The notes under the pieces: generated by a model
What the model saw: only the letters and a program-made list of their open reading frames with translations
What the model was told of the DNA's origin: nothing
Databases searched by the model: none
Position numbers and translations under genes: made by a program
Shown here: positions 14,428-15,541 of the stretch, piece by piece
Position numbering within the stretch: the first letter of the stretch is position 1
How the letters are laid out: each line of letters opens with the position of its first letter
Source of the DNA: an uncultured Armatimonadota bacterium
GTDB lineage: Bacteria > Armatimonadota > Armatimonadia > Armatimonadales > Armatimonadaceae
Length of the DNA stretch: 15,541 bases
NCBI GenBank assembly: GCA_903924445.1
Contig: CAIYBQ010000536.1
Span: 1-15,541, forward strand
Reading direction: 5' to 3'

Positions 14428-15541
14428 TCAGGGTCGAATCAGCTCCTGTTGCTGCTCAGGCACTTTTAGGGAGAGGCCACGGCTTACGCCAGGCTCCTGC
14501 ATTGTCACACCAAACCAAAGCGGAGCAGCCTCCATGGTTGTGGCATTGTGCGTAATCAAGACAAACTGGCTCTTTGTACCAAAGTCTTTGACCAAATCTG
14601 CAAATTTCTCGACATTGAGACCATCCAGTGGTGCATCCACTTCATCGAGAACACAAAACGGTGCAGGACGCACTTCAAGGAATGCAAACAAGAGTGCCGT
14701 CGCAGTGAGTGCCCGCTCGCCACCAGAGAGAAGCGCAAGGTTTTGCCGTCGTTTCCCGGGAGGCTGTGCATGGATTTCCACACCAGAGTCCAAAATGTTA
14801 TCCGGATCAGTCAGCACAAGGTCGGTCGTCCCGCCGCCAAACAACCGGGCAAAGTAACGACGGAATGCTTCTCCGACTTGCTTATAGGTTTGTTCCAGGA
14901 CACCAACAGTACTCTGGTCGATTTCGGAAATGGCTCCAAGGAGCGTCTTCTTTGCGTTGACAAGGTCATTTTGTTGCTCTGTCAAAAAAGTGAAACGCTC
15001 ACTGACCTTTGCATATTCCTCGATTGCACCAACATTTACGGTTCCAAGTGCCTTTATCTCGCGGCGGAGGCGGGCTATTTCCTGAGCGATGTCCTTAGGA
15101 GGGGCATCACCGCCCGTCAATGCAACCGCCGCATCCGGATGCAGCTCATACTCAACTTGTAGCCGCTGTACAACCGTATCAATCTGCGTCTCCAAGCGGG
15201 CAATCCTGATTTTTGCTGCCTGCTCGACACCGGTAGCCTTTTGCATCGCCAAATGCAGATCTTGCATGACCTTGTGCTGCGTATCCGTCAATGTGCGAAG
15301 GGCATCGCGCTTTTTGTCTGCAGATTCCGCAACTTCAACCGCAGATTGCAAGCGTTTCTTTGCTGCAACCAGCGTCTCAGCGCGCTCACCCGCAACCCGG
15401 TCATCTTCAGCCAGCACTCGTCGGGCCTCTGCGATACGCTTCGCCCGGAATTCGGTGTCTGTCTGGTTACGGGCCAGAAGTTCATCTAGGCGATGTCTCT
15501 CCCGCTTAAGCCCATCAACCTCGGCCCGCAATGTAGCGACA
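14428..15541 (-). CDS. smc: Chromosome segregation protein SMC, C-terminal part (5' truncated by window)
   Basis: The frame stays open to the window edge, so about 370 of a probable 1,150-1,200 residues are visible. SMC dimers form the condensin ring that compacts and separates chromosomes using ATP. The distal part (about 15541 to 15090) is charged, Leu/Glu/Arg/Lys-rich coiled coil. The C-terminal ATPase head then carries the ABC signature LSGGERAL (encoded around 14730-14707), Walker B VLDEVDAPLD (around 14652-14623) and the switch segment ITHN (around 14556-14545), followed by GVTMQEPGVSR, a typical SMC ending. These are all intact, so the head half is functional by sequence. The next gene starts 28 bp downstream on the same strand and is a glycosyltransferase, an uncommon partner. 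Confidence 0.93.
   Translation of the reverse strand, partial: VATLRAEVDGLKRERHRLDELLARNQTDTEFRAKRIAEARRVLAEDDRVAGERAETLVAAKKRLQSAVEVAESADKKRDALRTLTDTQHKVMQDLHLAMQKATGVEQAAKIRIARLETQIDTVVQRLQVEYELHPDAAVALTGGDAPPKDIAQEIARLRREIKALGTVNVGAIEEYAKVSERFTFLTEQQNDLVNAKKTLLGAISEIDQSTVGVLEQTYKQVGEAFRRYFARLFGGGTTDLVLTDPDNILDSGVEIHAQPPGKRRQNLALLSGGERALTATALLFAFLEVRPAPFCVLDEVDAPLDGLNVEKFADLVKDFGTKSQFVLITHNATTMEAAPLWFGVTMQEPGVSRGLSLKVPEQQQELIRP

Noticed and set aside
14548..15162. 204-codon open frame on the + strand opposite smc
   Set aside because: Antisense to the conserved SMC ATPase head and coiled coil; Cys-rich product without motifs.
1..15541. Mobile element, CRISPR array or phage island
   Set aside because: No transposase, integrase, terminal inverted repeats, regularly spaced repeats or phage genes are visible on either strand.

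Overview
The window looks like chromosomal DNA of a free-living bacterium, a little over 50 % GC by eye, with dense gene packing, many short overlaps, good Shine-Dalgarno sites and frequent GTG/TTG starts. No phage, transposon, CRISPR, tRNA or rRNA gene is visible. The gene content (sugar dehydrogenases, a secreted sialate O-acetylesterase, a VanW-type wall protein, short-form CysE, and smc next to a glycan cluster) does not point to Proteobacteria. Armatimonadota or a similar lineage would fit, but this is a guess that a 16S or ribosomal-protein tree would have to confirm.

Region 1 (1-4019, + strand) is a compact operon of five genes. It encodes the C-terminal part of a Gfo/Idh/MocA dehydrogenase, an atypical SDR dehydrogenase, a SIS-domain sugar isomerase-like protein, a MetE-core zinc methyltransferase-like protein, and a UlaG-like metallo-beta-lactamase-fold hydrolase. 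Neighbours overlap or lie within about 13 bp of each other. Together they resemble a carbohydrate or sugar-acid catabolic pathway with an unexpected methyltransferase. A strong hairpin at 4029-4060 ends the unit.

Region 2 (4086-7047, - strand) holds a secreted sialate O-acetylesterase translated from within the end of a GT4 glycosyltransferase gene. Further upstream is a probable 57-residue single-span membrane protein in what otherwise looks like an intergenic gap.

Region 3 (7154-9165, + strand) is a two-gene unit: cysE (serine O-acetyltransferase), overlapped by 4 bp with a membrane-anchored VanW/YoaR-type protein.

Region 4 (9192-15541, - strand) reads from the 3' end of smc into a five-gene polysaccharide cluster: GT4 glycosyltransferase, UDP-glucose-4-epimerase-like SDR, GT2 glycosyltransferase, CDP-paratose-2-epimerase-like SDR, and a divergent GT-B glycosyltransferase. 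Four of these junctions are ATGA overlaps or gaps of at most 7 bp, so the five genes are probably translated as a coupled set that makes and transfers nucleotide-activated sugars to a surface glycan.

The best leads are the region 1 operon, the unannotated small membrane protein, the Phe-for-Tyr change in the region 4 epimerase, and a marked excess of the pentamer GGATG/CATCC across the window.
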